A stretch of DNA of 64,000 nt, taken from Paucibacter sp. Y2R2-4 (GTDB taxonomy: Bacteria > Pseudomonadota > Gammaproteobacteria > Burkholderiales > Burkholderiaceae_C). This document shows, one piece after another, positions 35,023-43,810 of this stretch. Under the pieces are notes generated by a model that was not told the DNA's origin, made no database searches, and saw only the letters and a program-made list of their open reading frames with translations. The translations under genes and the position numbers were made by a program. Where the stretch lies: assembly GCF_025717535.1 (NCBI RefSeq), contig NZ_JAJIRO010000003.1, positions 682,001 to 746,000 of the forward strand. The letters are read 5' to 3'. How positions within the stretch are numbered: position 1 is the first letter of the stretch; each line of letters starts with the position of its first letter.

Positions 35023-35706
35023 ATGAGCTCCAACTTCTGCATCGCCCCCAGCATCCTCTCGGCCGACTTTGCCCGCTTGGGCGAGGAGGTCCGCAACGTT
35101 CTGGCGGCCGGTGCCGACTGGATTCACTTCGACGTGATGGACAACCATTACGTGCCCAATCTGACCTTTGGGCCCATGGTCTGCGAAGCGCTGCGCAAGC
35201 ACTCGGTCAAGCCGGACGGCACGGCTTGCCCTATCGATGTGCACCTGATGGTGGAGCCAGTGGACAGCCTGGCCGTCGCTTTTGCCAAGGCCGGTGCCGA
35301 CATGGTGACCTTCCACCCCGATGCCTCCAAGCATGTGGACCGCACCCTGCAGCTGATCAAGGCCGAGGGCAAGCAAGCCGGTTTGGTCTTCAACCCGGCC
35401 GAGCCGCTGGATGTGTTGGAGTGGGTGATCGACAAGGTCGACATGATTCTGATCATGAGCGTTAACCCCGGCTTTGGCGGCCAGAGCTTCTTGCCCAGCG
35501 CGCTGAAGAAGCTGGAAGCGGCCCGCAAAATTATCGACAAGAGCGGCCGCAATATCCGCTTGGAAATTGACGGCGGCGTGAAGGTGGACAACATCCGCCA
35601 GATCGCTGATGCCGGCGCTGACACCTTTGTGGCCGGCTCGGCCATCTTCGGCAAGCCCGACTACAAGGCCGTCATCGACGCGATGCGCGCCGAATTGGCC
35701 CGCTGA
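35023..35706 (+). CDS. rpe: Ribulose-phosphate 3-epimerase
   Basis: Interconverts ribulose-5-phosphate and xylulose-5-phosphate in the pentose phosphate pathway. A 227-residue TIM barrel with [14 protein letters not shown], the metal-binding [39 protein letters not shown] and EIDGGV near the C-terminus, all intact. The next gene (tyrosine phosphatase) follows after six bases, suggesting co-transcription. A weak eight-pair stem sits 23-47 bases upstream of the ATG. Confidence 0.97.
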   Translation: MSSNFCIAPSILSADFARLGEEVRNVLAAGADWIHFDVMDNHYVPNLTFGPMVCEALRKHSVKPDGTACPIDVHLMVEPVDSLAVAFAKAGADMVTFHPDASKHVDRTLQLIKAEGKQAGLVFNPAEPLDVLEWVIDKVDMILIMSVNPGFGGQSFLPSALKKLEAARKIIDKSGRNIRLEIDGGVKVDNIRQIADAGADTFVAGSAIFGKPDYKAVIDAMRAELAR

Positions 35707-35712
35707 TCGGCC

Positions 35713-36207
35713 GTGCCTTCAGTCCTCTTCGTCTGCACGGCCAATATCTGCCGCTCACCGATGGCCGAGGCGGTGCTGAAAGCGCGCCGCGAGGCCATGG
35801 GGCCGGACGGCGTTGCGGCCTTTGCCCAGGTGCAATCGGCCGGTGCGCGTGCCGGCCCACGCGGCGAGCCCATCGATGCGCGTGCGCTGGCGGCCTTGCA
35901 GCGTGCTCAGCTTTCGGTCGAAAAGAAGTGGCGCTCCAAACGGGTGCAGCCCGAAGATTTCGAGCGGTATGACTTGATTATGGCCATGGAGGCCGACAAC
36001 CTGGCGGTGCTTCGCAAACTCTGTCCGCCGGAGTTGCAGCACAAGCTGCATTTGCTCTTGGACTTTGTGCCTGGGCTGGAAGGGCAAGACGTGCCCGACC
36101 CTTACTTCGGCCCGGCTGCCGGCTTTGACCATGTGCTGGCTTTGATCGAGCGCGGTGTGGCCGGCTTGGGCGAGGCTTGGCGCAAGGGCGACTTGATCAA
36201 GGCCTGA
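35713..36207 (+). CDS. Low-molecular-weight protein-tyrosine phosphatase
   Basis: A 164-residue phosphatase with the P-loop CTANICRS (Cys8, Arg14) at the N-terminus and the general-acid loop DPYFG near 130, the complete catalytic set. The start is GTG, six bases after the rpe stop. Such enzymes often act on tyrosine kinases controlling exopolysaccharide; no such kinase is in this window. Convergent with the cheY-like gene. Confidence 0.93.
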   Translation: MPSVLFVCTANICRSPMAEAVLKARREAMGPDGVAAFAQVQSAGARAGPRGEPIDARALAALQRAQLSVEKKWRSKRVQPEDFERYDLIMAMEADNLAVLRKLCPPELQHKLHLLLDFVPGLEGQDVPDPYFGPAAGFDHVLALIERGVAGLGEAWRKGDLIKA

Positions 36208-36228
36208 GCCGAGAACAGGCCTTCGCCT

Positions 36229-36663
36229 TCAGGCCACCATCACTTGGCGGTTCTTCAGCACGAGGTGAATCTTGTCGCCGATGGTGTCCTTGTTGAAAGG
36301 CTTCACCACATAGCCGCTGGCGCCCAGCTGGGCGGCGCGCACGATGTCTTCTTTGCGGCCTTCGGCCGTGACCAGCAGCACCGGCACCTGACGCAGCACG
36401 CTGCCCTCGGGCTTTTGGCGCAGCGCTTCCAGCAGCTGAAAGCCGTTCATCACCGGCATATTGATGTCGCTGAGCACAAAGTGCACCGGCTCTCCGGACT
36501 CGGCCGCCACTTCCAGGGTGCGCAGCGCCACCTGGCCGTCCTCGGCCTCCAAGATTTTGCGAAAGCCCAGCTCGCGCAGCAGGCCCGAGATGATGCGGCG
36601 CATGGTCGAAAAATCGTCCACCACCAGGAAACAGAAATCTTCGCGTTTGATCGTCGTGACCAT
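36229..36663 (-). CDS. CheY-like chemotaxis response regulator
   Basis: A 144-residue single receiver domain. Acidic pair VVDDFSTMRRI, phospho-acceptor Asp in LSDINMPVMNG (about 66), Thr in VTAEGRK and the GASGYVVKPF (Tyr and Lys) of CheY are all present, so it is a functional receiver of CheY type. It stands alone, about 9.6 kb from the chemosensory operon at 45.8-54.2 kb, which has no CheY of its own. The ATG with GGAGG ten bases upstream is chosen. Confidence 0.88.
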   Translation of the reverse strand: MVTTIKREDFCFLVVDDFSTMRRIISGLLRELGFRKILEAEDGQVALRTLEVAAESGEPVHFVLSDINMPVMNGFQLLEALRQKPEGSVLRQVPVLLVTAEGRKEDIVRAAQLGASGYVVKPFNKDTIGDKIHLVLKNRQVMVA

Positions 36664-36731
36664 GCCGAGCCATCCTCCGTCGTGTGTTGCCATCCTACCT
36701 AGGCCTGCGGCTGCACACGCCAAAACACAAA

Positions 36732-36751
36732 GGGCAGCCCTTAGGCTGCCC
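36732..36751 (-). terminator. Intrinsic terminator after the Old Yellow Enzyme gene
   Basis: Eight-pair stem GGGCAGCC with GGCTGCCC, four-base loop. On the minus strand it is followed by TTTGTGTTTT. It lies 26 bases after the oxidoreductase stop and before the cheY-like gene. Confidence 0.85.
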
Positions 36752-36776
36752 GCAAATGTGTGGAACTTTACTCAGC

Positions 36777-37832
36777 TCAGAGCGTTGGGTAGTCGGTATA
36801 GCCCTTGGCGCCCGGCGTGTAGAAGGTGCTGGAATCCGGTGCATTGAGCGCGGCGCCGGCCTTGAGGCGGGCCGGCAGGTCCGGGTTGGCGAGGAAGCCG
36901 GTGCCGAAAGCCACCGCGTCGAGCAGGCCGGCCTCAATGGCTTGCTGTGCCTCTTCGCCGCTATAGCCCATATTGCCGATCAACACGCCCTTGTACTTGG
37001 CGCGCGCGACCGGCATGACGTCGGCCTTTTGCACCTGGAAGAAGTCGGCACGCATCACATGCAGATAGGCCAGCTTGAAATCGTTCAGGCGCTCGGCCAA
37101 GAAGCCGATCAGGCCGACCGGGTCGCTGTCCACCATGCTGTTGTAGCTGTTCAGTGGCGACAAGCGCAGGCCGACGCGCTCCGAGCCGATGGCCGCAGTG
37201 ACGGCCGTGAGCACCTCAAACAGGAAGCGCGCGCGGTTTTCCAGAGAGCCGCCATAGGCATCGCTGCGCTTGTTGACGCCGTCGCGCAGGAACTGGTCGA
37301 TCAAATAGCCGTTGGCGCCATGCACCTCCACGCCGTCGAAGCCGGCGGCAATCGCGTTGCGTGCGGCTTGCGCAAAGGCTTCGACGATGGCGGGCAACTC
37401 ATCGGCGCGCAACTCGCGCGGCTGCGCATTCGGCAACTTGCCTTGCGGCGTGTGCACCTCGCCCTCAATGGCGACATTGCATGAAGACACGTTCTCGGCG
37501 CCGGCATTGGCCGCCGGGTGGGCGGCGCGGCCGGAGTGCCAGATCTGCATGAAGATGCGGCCGCCCTTGGCGTGCACCGCGTCCGTGACCTGCTTCCAGG
37601 CTTGCACCTGCTCGGTCGAATAAATGCCGGGCTCGGCCACAAAGGCCGAGGTGCCCGGCGCCACCATGGTGCACTCGGTGATCAAGAGCCCGCCGCTGGC
37701 GCGCTGAGCGTAGTACTCGGCCATCAAGGCATTGGGCATGTGGCCGGCATCGGCGCGGGTGCGCGTCAGCGGCGCCAAGAGCACGCGATTGGGAAGGGTC
37801 AGGGCGCCGACTTGCAGAGGGGTGAAAAGCAT
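36777..37832 (-). CDS. Old Yellow Enzyme alkene reductase, NemA type
   Basis: FMN- and NADPH-dependent ene-reductase of 351 residues acting on N-ethylmaleimide-, nitro- or enone-type electrophiles. Family features: LFTPLQVGALTLPNRVLLAPLTRTRA, MAEYYAQRASGGLLI, HSGRAAHP, the substrate His/Asn pair in VEVHGANGYLIDQFL, RAGYSGEEAQQ-like GNMGYSGEEAQQAI, and C-terminal NPDLPARLK. Monocistronic, with a good terminator downstream. No regulator gene is adjacent. Confidence 0.93.
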   Translation of the reverse strand: MLFTPLQVGALTLPNRVLLAPLTRTRADAGHMPNALMAEYYAQRASGGLLITECTMVAPGTSAFVAEPGIYSTEQVQAWKQVTDAVHAKGGRIFMQIWHSGRAAHPAANAGAENVSSCNVAIEGEVHTPQGKLPNAQPRELRADELPAIVEAFAQAARNAIAAGFDGVEVHGANGYLIDQFLRDGVNKRSDAYGGSLENRARFLFEVLTAVTAAIGSERVGLRLSPLNSYNSMVDSDPVGLIGFLAERLNDFKLAYLHVMRADFFQVQKADVMPVARAKYKGVLIGNMGYSGEEAQQAIEAGLLDAVAFGTGFLANPDLPARLKAGAALNAPDSSTFYTPGAKGYTDYPTL

Positions 37833-38001
37833 GGATTTCGCCTTTGGGCTACGAAGAATGGCGACACAGTAGCAGTTCGCGAAAGGCCTGGGGTACGCAG
37901 ACTTGCGAAAAATGAGCTAAGGCCACCGATCCACGGATCAGGCAGAAAAGGTAGTTTTACCGAACGCCGCTTTCAGGCCGAAGGCTTTGATTGGCGACTT
38001 C

Positions 38002-38031
38002 TTGTCAAGCCGCTTCAAAGCATGGTGTACT
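38002..38031 (+). promoter_or_regulatory. Weak sigma-70-like promoter for the GGDEF/EAL gene
   Basis: TTGTCA (five of six), 18-base spacer, TGTACT (four of six), about 70 bases before the ATG. Plausible but not strong. Confidence 0.35.
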
Positions 38032-38098
38032 GCACGCGCAAGTGGGAGTCCCTTGTTGCCAGGACTAGAGCTTCGAAAGTGCGCAGCGGAAGAGCTTC

Positions 38099-40687
38099 AT
38101 GAAAGCGATGCATATGCCGCCAGAACCTGAAATGCTGCCTTGCACCGGGTCGAGCCTGGATTTGAGCTTTGTCGATGCGCTTCAAGACATCGTGGCTCAG
38201 TTTGATGGGGAGTTGCGGCATCTCTATGTCAACAAGGCGATTGAACGCCTAACCGGGCGCTCGCCTGAGAGCTTCATTGGCCACTCCAATCGTGAACTCG
38301 GCATGCCGCCAGAGCTGGTTGAGCTCTGGGATGCGGCCTTGATCCAGGTGTTCAGGTCCGGCGAGCCGGGCGTGATTCAGTTCTCCTTCGGCGGGCCACA
38401 AGGCCCGCATCTGATGCAGACCCGCCTGACGCCAGAGTTTGATGCCAGCGGACGGGTCTGCTCGGTGGTCACGGTGGCGCGCGACCTGACGCATCTGGCG
38501 CGGCAGTTGCAGCAAGATCGTTGCTTGCCTTCGCCGGCTGCGATCATTTGCGCCGACCATCCGGCTTCTGCTGTGATGCCGGGCTCGGCAAGGCAGTCGG
38601 GCCGAACTGCACTGCCGCTTGAGCCGACATTTGATGCGAATCTGGAGGCCGAGCACTTCAAAGCCATCGTGCAAAGCTCAGACGACGCCATCATCAGCAA
38701 GACGCTCGATGGCCGGGTCACCAGCTGGAACGCGGGGGCGCAAGCCATCTTCGGCTACAGCGCTGAAGAAATGATAGGCCGGCCTTTATTGGTCTTGTTT
38801 CCTTTTGACCGCAAGGAAGAAGAACGCTTCATTCTGGAGCTGCTCGTGGCCGGCGAGAAAGTGGACCACTTCGAGACCGTGCGCTTGCGCAAGGACGGCA
38901 GCATGGTGCATGTCTCGGTCTCGATCTCACCGATTCGCGATGCGCAGAACCGGGTGGTGGGCGCCTCCAAGATCGCCCGCGACATCACCAAGAGCAAGTT
39001 GGCCGAGGCGCGTTTGCGTCAGTCCGCCGATGTCTTCACCTATGCCAGCGAAGGCATTGCGATCTCCGATGGCTCAGGCAGTCTCTTGGACGTCAATGAG
39101 GCCTTCTCTCGCATCACGGGATATGAGCGTCAGCAAGTGTTGGGCCAGTCTTGGCGCGTGCTCTTCGGTGGTAGCGAAGCCATGCAAAGCATTGAAGCGT
39201 TGTGGCGAGAGCTCTTGCAAACCGGCCATGGCCAGGGCGAAGTCTGGAGCCGGCGCCGAGATGGCAGTGATTTCGTCGCTTTGCTGACGGTCAGCGCCAT
39301 CACCGAGCAGTCAGGTCGGGTACAAAGTTATGTGATTCTCTTCTCGGACATCACGCCCTTGCGTATGCAGACCAAGAAGTTGGAGCATGTGGCCCACTAC
39401 GACGCGATGACCGATTTGCCGAACCGCCTCTTGCTCTCAGATCGGCTGCGTCAGGCCATGGCCAACAGCTTGCGCCAGGAGCAGAGCCTGGCGGTTCTGT
39501 ACCTTGACTTGGACGGCTTCAAAACCATCAATGACAGCCATGGACATGCGGTGGGTGATCAATTGCTGATTGCGGTCTCGCGGCGCATGAGTTCGGTGCT
39601 GCGTGAGGTCGACACCTTGGCCCGCATCGGTGGCGATGAGTTCGTGTTGGTGTTGGTGGACGTGCATCGTCAGCTGGAGTTCAAGTCGCTGCTGGCGCGC
39701 ATCCTGAAAGCCTGCTCCGATCCGATTCAAGTCGGCGATCTTGCTCTGCAGGTTTCGGCCAGCATTGGCGTGACTTTGTTCCCGCAAGACAATGTCGATG
39801 CGGATCAGTTGATGCGTCATGCCGATCGCGCCATGTACGAGGCCAAGCAGGCCGGAAAGAACCGCTATCAACTGTTTGACGCGGCGCAGGACGCCGAATT
39901 CAAACATCGCGGCGAGGCCTTGCAACGCATTCAGCAGGGGCTGCATGAGGCCGAGTTCAGGCTGCATTTTCAGCCCAAGGTCAATTTGCGCACCGGTCGG
40001 GTGCTTGGCGCCGAGGCCTTGATTCGCTGGCAGCATCCCGAACGTGGCTTGTTGGCGCCGGCCGAGTTTTTACCCCTGATCGAGCGTCATCCACTGGACC
40101 TGAGCCTCGGCGCCTGGGTGCTGGAGTCGGCCTTGCTACAAATCGAGACTTGGCAAGAGCAGGGCTTGAACTTGATCGTCAGCGTCAATCTCAGTGCCTG
40201 GCAGTTTCTTCAAGAGGATTTTGTGATCGAGCTAGAGCGTGCCTTGCGACAGCACCCTCGGCTGAGGCGTGATTGCCTGGAATTGGAAATTCTCGAAACC
40301 AGTTCGCTCGAGAATTTGCAAACCGTGGCGCGCAAGATCAAAGCTTGTCGGCAACTTGGCGTGTCTTTCTCGATCGATGATTTCGGCACGGGCTATTCCT
40401 CACTGACCTACTTGAAGAACCTGCCGGCCGAGACCTTGAAGATCGACCAGAGCTTTGTCCGCGATATGTTGCTCGACCATGAGGCACGCGCCATTGTGCA
40501 AGGCATCATTGGCTTGGCGGCTGCTTTTAATCGGCAGGTCATCGCCGAAGGCGTAGAGACACCGGAGCATGGTGCCGAACTGCTGGCCCTGGGCTGCGAG
40601 CAGGTGCAAGGTTATGGCATCGCCAGGCCCATGCCCGCTGAAGAAATGCCGCAGTGGGTGAGGGCTTGGGAGGCGAGTAGGTCCTAG
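38099..40687 (+). CDS. PAS-PAS-PAS-GGDEF-EAL c-di-GMP protein
   Basis: An 862-residue cytoplasmic sensor with no membrane helices. Three PAS/PAC modules (about 25-145, 185-305, 310-435) are followed by GGDEF (intact at 511-515, IGGDEFVLVL) and EAL (intact E639-A640-L641 in AEALIRWQHP), with NLS, LEILETSS, DDFGTGYSS and LKIDQSF. Both synthesis and degradation of c-di-GMP are possible. The gene ends one base before the convergent RND permease stop. Confidence 0.93.
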   Translation: MKAMHMPPEPEMLPCTGSSLDLSFVDALQDIVAQFDGELRHLYVNKAIERLTGRSPESFIGHSNRELGMPPELVELWDAALIQVFRSGEPGVIQFSFGGPQGPHLMQTRLTPEFDASGRVCSVVTVARDLTHLARQLQQDRCLPSPAAIICADHPASAVMPGSARQSGRTALPLEPTFDANLEAEHFKAIVQSSDDAIISKTLDGRVTSWNAGAQAIFGYSAEEMIGRPLLVLFPFDRKEEERFILELLVAGEKVDHFETVRLRKDGSMVHVSVSISPIRDAQNRVVGASKIARDITKSKLAEARLRQSADVFTYASEGIAISDGSGSLLDVNEAFSRITGYERQQVLGQSWRVLFGGSEAMQSIEALWRELLQTGHGQGEVWSRRRDGSDFVALLTVSAITEQSGRVQSYVILFSDITPLRMQTKKLEHVAHYDAMTDLPNRLLLSDRLRQAMANSLRQEQSLAVLYLDLDGFKTINDSHGHAVGDQLLIAVSRRMSSVLREVDTLARIGGDEFVLVLVDVHRQLEFKSLLARILKACSDPIQVGDLALQVSASIGVTLFPQDNVDADQLMRHADRAMYEAKQAGKNRYQLFDAAQDAEFKHRGEALQRIQQGLHEAEFRLHFQPKVNLRTGRVLGAEALIRWQHPERGLLAPAEFLPLIERHPLDLSLGAWVLESALLQIETWQEQGLNLIVSVNLSAWQFLQEDFVIELERALRQHPRLRRDCLELEILETSSLENLQTVARKIKACRQLGVSFSIDDFGTGYSSLTYLKNLPAETLKIDQSFVRDMLLDHEARAIVQGIIGLAAAFNRQVIAEGVETPEHGAELLALGCEQVQGYGIARPMPAEEMPQWVRAWEASRS

Positions 40688-40688
40688 T

Positions 40689-43600
40689 TCAGGCCGGTTT
40701 TTGCGATGGGGCTGTCATGGGCGCCTCAGGCACTTCGCGAACATCGGGGCCACTGCCGCTGAAGCGGTCCAGCGCCAGATAGATCACCGGCGTGATGTAG
40801 AGCGTCACCGCCTGCGAGAGGATCAGTCCACCCACCACGGCCAGGCCCAAGGGTTGGCGCAGCTCGGCGCCAGCGCCAAGGCCCAAGGCAATCGGCAAGG
40901 CGCCCATCAGGGCCGCCAGTGTCGTCATCATGATGGGCCGGAAGCGCAAGATGCAGGCTTGGCGGATGGCCTCAGGGGGGCTCATGCCGCCATTGCGCTG
41001 CGCGTCGAGCGCGAAGTCGATCATCATGATGGCGTTCTTCTTGACGATGCCGATCAGCATCAAGATGCCGATGGTGGCGATCAGCGTCAGATCCATGCCG
41101 AAGAGTTGCAGCGTCAGCAGCGCCCCCACCGCCGCCGAAGGCAGGCCGGCCAAGATGGTGATGGGGTGGATATAGCTCTCGTACAGCACACCCAAGAGCA
41201 CATAAATCACCGCCACGGCCAGGCCAATCAGCAGCAGCTGCCCGCCTTGTGAGTCTTGGAAGACCGCTGCATCACCGCCATAGCTGGTGATGATGCTGGA
41301 GGGCAATTGGATGTCCTTGACATAACGGTCCAGCTTGGCGGTGGCATCACCCAGCGGCACATCGGGTGCCAGATTGAAGGAGATGGTGATGGCCTGCAAC
41401 TGCCCTTGGTGGTTGACGGCGGTAGGGCCCAGGCCGCGCTGCACGGTGGCGAATGCGGTCAGCGGCACCAAGGCACCGTTTTTGCCGCGCAGATGGATCT
41501 TGGCGAGCGCATCTTCGTTCTCGCGTTCCGAGTCACCCGCTTCCATGATGACTTGGTAGGTGTTGCTTTCCGCATAAATGCTGGACACCTGGCGTTCGCC
41601 GAAGGCGTTGTAGAGGGCACTGCGCAGATCCTGCATCTGCACGCCCAGGGTGCTGGCGCGCTCGCGGTCGATGATCAAATTGGCTTGCAGGCCGCGCAGC
41701 TGCGAGTCGCTGGTGACGTCGCGGAACAGCGGGTCGGCGCGCAGTTTCTCTTGCAGCTTGCCGACCCAGAGGTTCAGCTCGCCGGCCGCCACCGATTGCA
41801 GCGTGTATTGATAGCGGCTCTTGCTTTGGCGCCCGCCCAGCTGCAGGTTCTGCACCGGGCGCAGGTAGACCTGAATGCCAGGCACGGCGCGCAGCTTTTT
41901 GCGCAGGCCTTCCAGCACCTCTTTCATCGGCGGGCGTTCGCCACGCGGCTTGAGGTTGATGAAGAGTCGCCCGGTGTTGCCGGCGTTGCCGCCGCCACCA
42001 CCGCCGCCTACGGCGGCCGAGACGCTGGCCACGGCCGGGTCGTTCTTGACCAATTCGGCGACGCGCTCTTGCAAGACCGTCATGGCATTGAAGGAAATGT
42101 CTTCCGCCGCCTCGGTGCTGGCCTGGATCTGGCCGATGTCTTCTTCCGGGAAAAAGCCCTTGGGGATGACGATGTAGAGCCAGGCGGTCGCCGCAAAGCT
42201 GGCCACGGCCACGGCCATCACCCAGCGGCGATGGCGCAGCGCCAGATCCAGGCTGCGGGTGTAGGCGCCCAGCACGGCATTGAAGGACTTCTCGAACACG
42301 CGGCCCAGGGCGCTCTCTTCATGCGCGTCATGCGCCTTCAGAAAGCGGCTGCACAGCATGGGCACCAGACTCAGCGACACCAGGGCCGACACCAAGATCG
42401 ACAAACCCACAATCACCGCAAACTCGTGGAAGAGCAGGCCGATCACGCCCGGCATGAAGAAAATGGGGATCAGCACCGCCACCAAAGAGATCGAGATCGA
42501 CACGATGGTGAAAGCCATTTCCCGAGCGCCGCGCACGGCGGCAGCGAAGGGGTCCATGCCGTCTTCGATGTGGCGATGGATGTTCTCCAGCATCACGATG
42601 GCGTCGTCCACCACCAGGCCCACGGCCAGGGTGATGCCCAAGAGCGAGATGTTGTCGAGGCTGTAGCCCAGGGCGAAGAGCAGCGTCAGTGCGCCGATCA
42701 GCGAGATCGGCAAAGACAGGGTGGGGATCATCGTGGCCGCCGCGCGGCGCAGGAACAAGAAGATCACCAGCACCACCAGGGCCACCGTCAGCGCCAGGGT
42801 GAAGTACACATCGTGCAGCGATTCGCGCACCGACAAAGAGCGGTCGTTCAAGGTACTCATCTGCACCGAGGCGGGCAGCTGGCCTTCAAAGCGCGGCAGC
42901 ATGGCCTTGACGGCATCCACCACCTTGACGGTGTTGGCATCCGGCTGGCGCTGCACCGCCAGCACGATGGAGCGCTCGCCATTGAAGTTGGAGAAGGACT
43001 TGGTGGTCTCGAAGCTGTCTTGCACCTCGGCCACATCGCGCAGCAGGATGGGTGTGCCGTTGCGCGCCGCCACCACGATGGCGCCGAACTCTTTGGCATT
43101 GCGCAGCTGCTTATTGGCCTGGATGGTCAGGGTCTGGCGCTTGCCGTCGAGCACGCCGACCGGCGTGTTGGCATTGGCGCCGCGAATCGCTGCCTGCAGC
43201 TCTTCCAGCGTGATATTGCGTTGGCTGAGCAGGTCGTTGTTGACCTTGATGCGCACTGCATAGCGCTTTTGCCCAAAGATGGACACCTGGGCCACACCCT
43301 CGATGGTGGAGAGGCTGGGGGTCAGCAGGTTCTCGGCAAAGTCATTCAACTCCGAGAGATTGATGGAGGGCGAGGTCAGCGCCACCAGCAGCACCGGCGC
43401 ATCGGCGGGGTTGACCTTGCGGTAGCTCGGTGGCGAGGTCATCTCGGTCGGCAGCGCGCGCAGCGCACGGAACAGCGCCGCCTGCACATCGACCGCGGCC
43501 GCGTCGATATTGCGGGAAGACTCGAACTCCAGCGTCAGCGAGGTGCTGCCCAGAATGCTGGTGGAGGAGATGGTGGCGAGGCCGGCGATGGTGGAGAACT

Positions 43601-43808
43601 GCTTTTCCAGCGGCAGCGCCACCGAGGAAGCCATGGTCTCGGGCGAGGCGCCAGGCAGCGAGGCCTGCACATTGATCACCGGGGTGTTGTAGGACGGCAA
43701 GGCCGCCACCGGGATCTTGCCCCAGGCTGCCAGGCCGGCAATCACCAAAGCGATATTGAGCAGCACGGTCATCACTGGCCGCCGGATGAACAACTCCGTC
43801 AATGACAT
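40689..43808 (-). CDS. RND efflux pump permease (HAE1 family)
   Basis: Proton-driven inner-membrane multidrug exporter of 1039 residues, twelve-helix RND fold. It opens with the family start MSLTELFIRRPVMTVLLN and carries the large periplasmic loops and conserved transmembrane segments (FPEEDIGQIQ, GLVVDDAIVMLENIHRHIEDG with the proton-relay Asp-Asp, GAELRQPLGLAVVGG). It resembles MdtB/MdtC. The ATG has GGAG seven bases upstream and lies two bases after the adaptor stop; a TTG two codons earlier would overlap that stop. Confidence 0.95.
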   Translation of the reverse strand: MSLTELFIRRPVMTVLLNIALVIAGLAAWGKIPVAALPSYNTPVINVQASLPGASPETMASSVALPLEKQFSTIAGLATISSTSILGSTSLTLEFESSRNIDAAAVDVQAALFRALRALPTEMTSPPSYRKVNPADAPVLLVALTSPSINLSELNDFAENLLTPSLSTIEGVAQVSIFGQKRYAVRIKVNNDLLSQRNITLEELQAAIRGANANTPVGVLDGKRQTLTIQANKQLRNAKEFGAIVVAARNGTPILLRDVAEVQDSFETTKSFSNFNGERSIVLAVQRQPDANTVKVVDAVKAMLPRFEGQLPASVQMSTLNDRSLSVRESLHDVYFTLALTVALVVLVIFLFLRRAAATMIPTLSLPISLIGALTLLFALGYSLDNISLLGITLAVGLVVDDAIVMLENIHRHIEDGMDPFAAAVRGAREMAFTIVSISISLVAVLIPIFFMPGVIGLLFHEFAVIVGLSILVSALVSLSLVPMLCSRFLKAHDAHEESALGRVFEKSFNAVLGAYTRSLDLALRHRRWVMAVAVASFAATAWLYIVIPKGFFPEEDIGQIQASTEAAEDISFNAMTVLQERVAELVKNDPAVASVSAAVGGGGGGGNAGNTGRLFINLKPRGERPPMKEVLEGLRKKLRAVPGIQVYLRPVQNLQLGGRQSKSRYQYTLQSVAAGELNLWVGKLQEKLRADPLFRDVTSDSQLRGLQANLIIDRERASTLGVQMQDLRSALYNAFGERQVSSIYAESNTYQVIMEAGDSERENEDALAKIHLRGKNGALVPLTAFATVQRGLGPTAVNHQGQLQAITISFNLAPDVPLGDATAKLDRYVKDIQLPSSIITSYGGDAAVFQDSQGGQLLLIGLAVAVIYVLLGVLYESYIHPITILAGLPSAAVGALLTLQLFGMDLTLIATIGILMLIGIVKKNAIMMIDFALDAQRNGGMSPPEAIRQACILRFRPIMMTTLAALMGALPIALGLGAGAELRQPLGLAVVGGLILSQAVTLYITPVIYLALDRFSGSGPDVREVPEAPMTAPSQKPA

Positions 43809-43810
43809 GC

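Noticed and set aside
36201-36221. GGCCT...AGGCC stem between the phosphatase and cheY-like genes
   Set aside because: Five-pair stem with an eleven-base loop and alternative pairings; too weak to list as a terminator.
41256-43805. Long open frame of 849 codons on the plus strand
   Set aside because: Antisense to the RND permease, full of His/Gln/Arg-rich low-complexity sequence, no motif or ribosome-binding site; the permease on the other strand is unmistakable.
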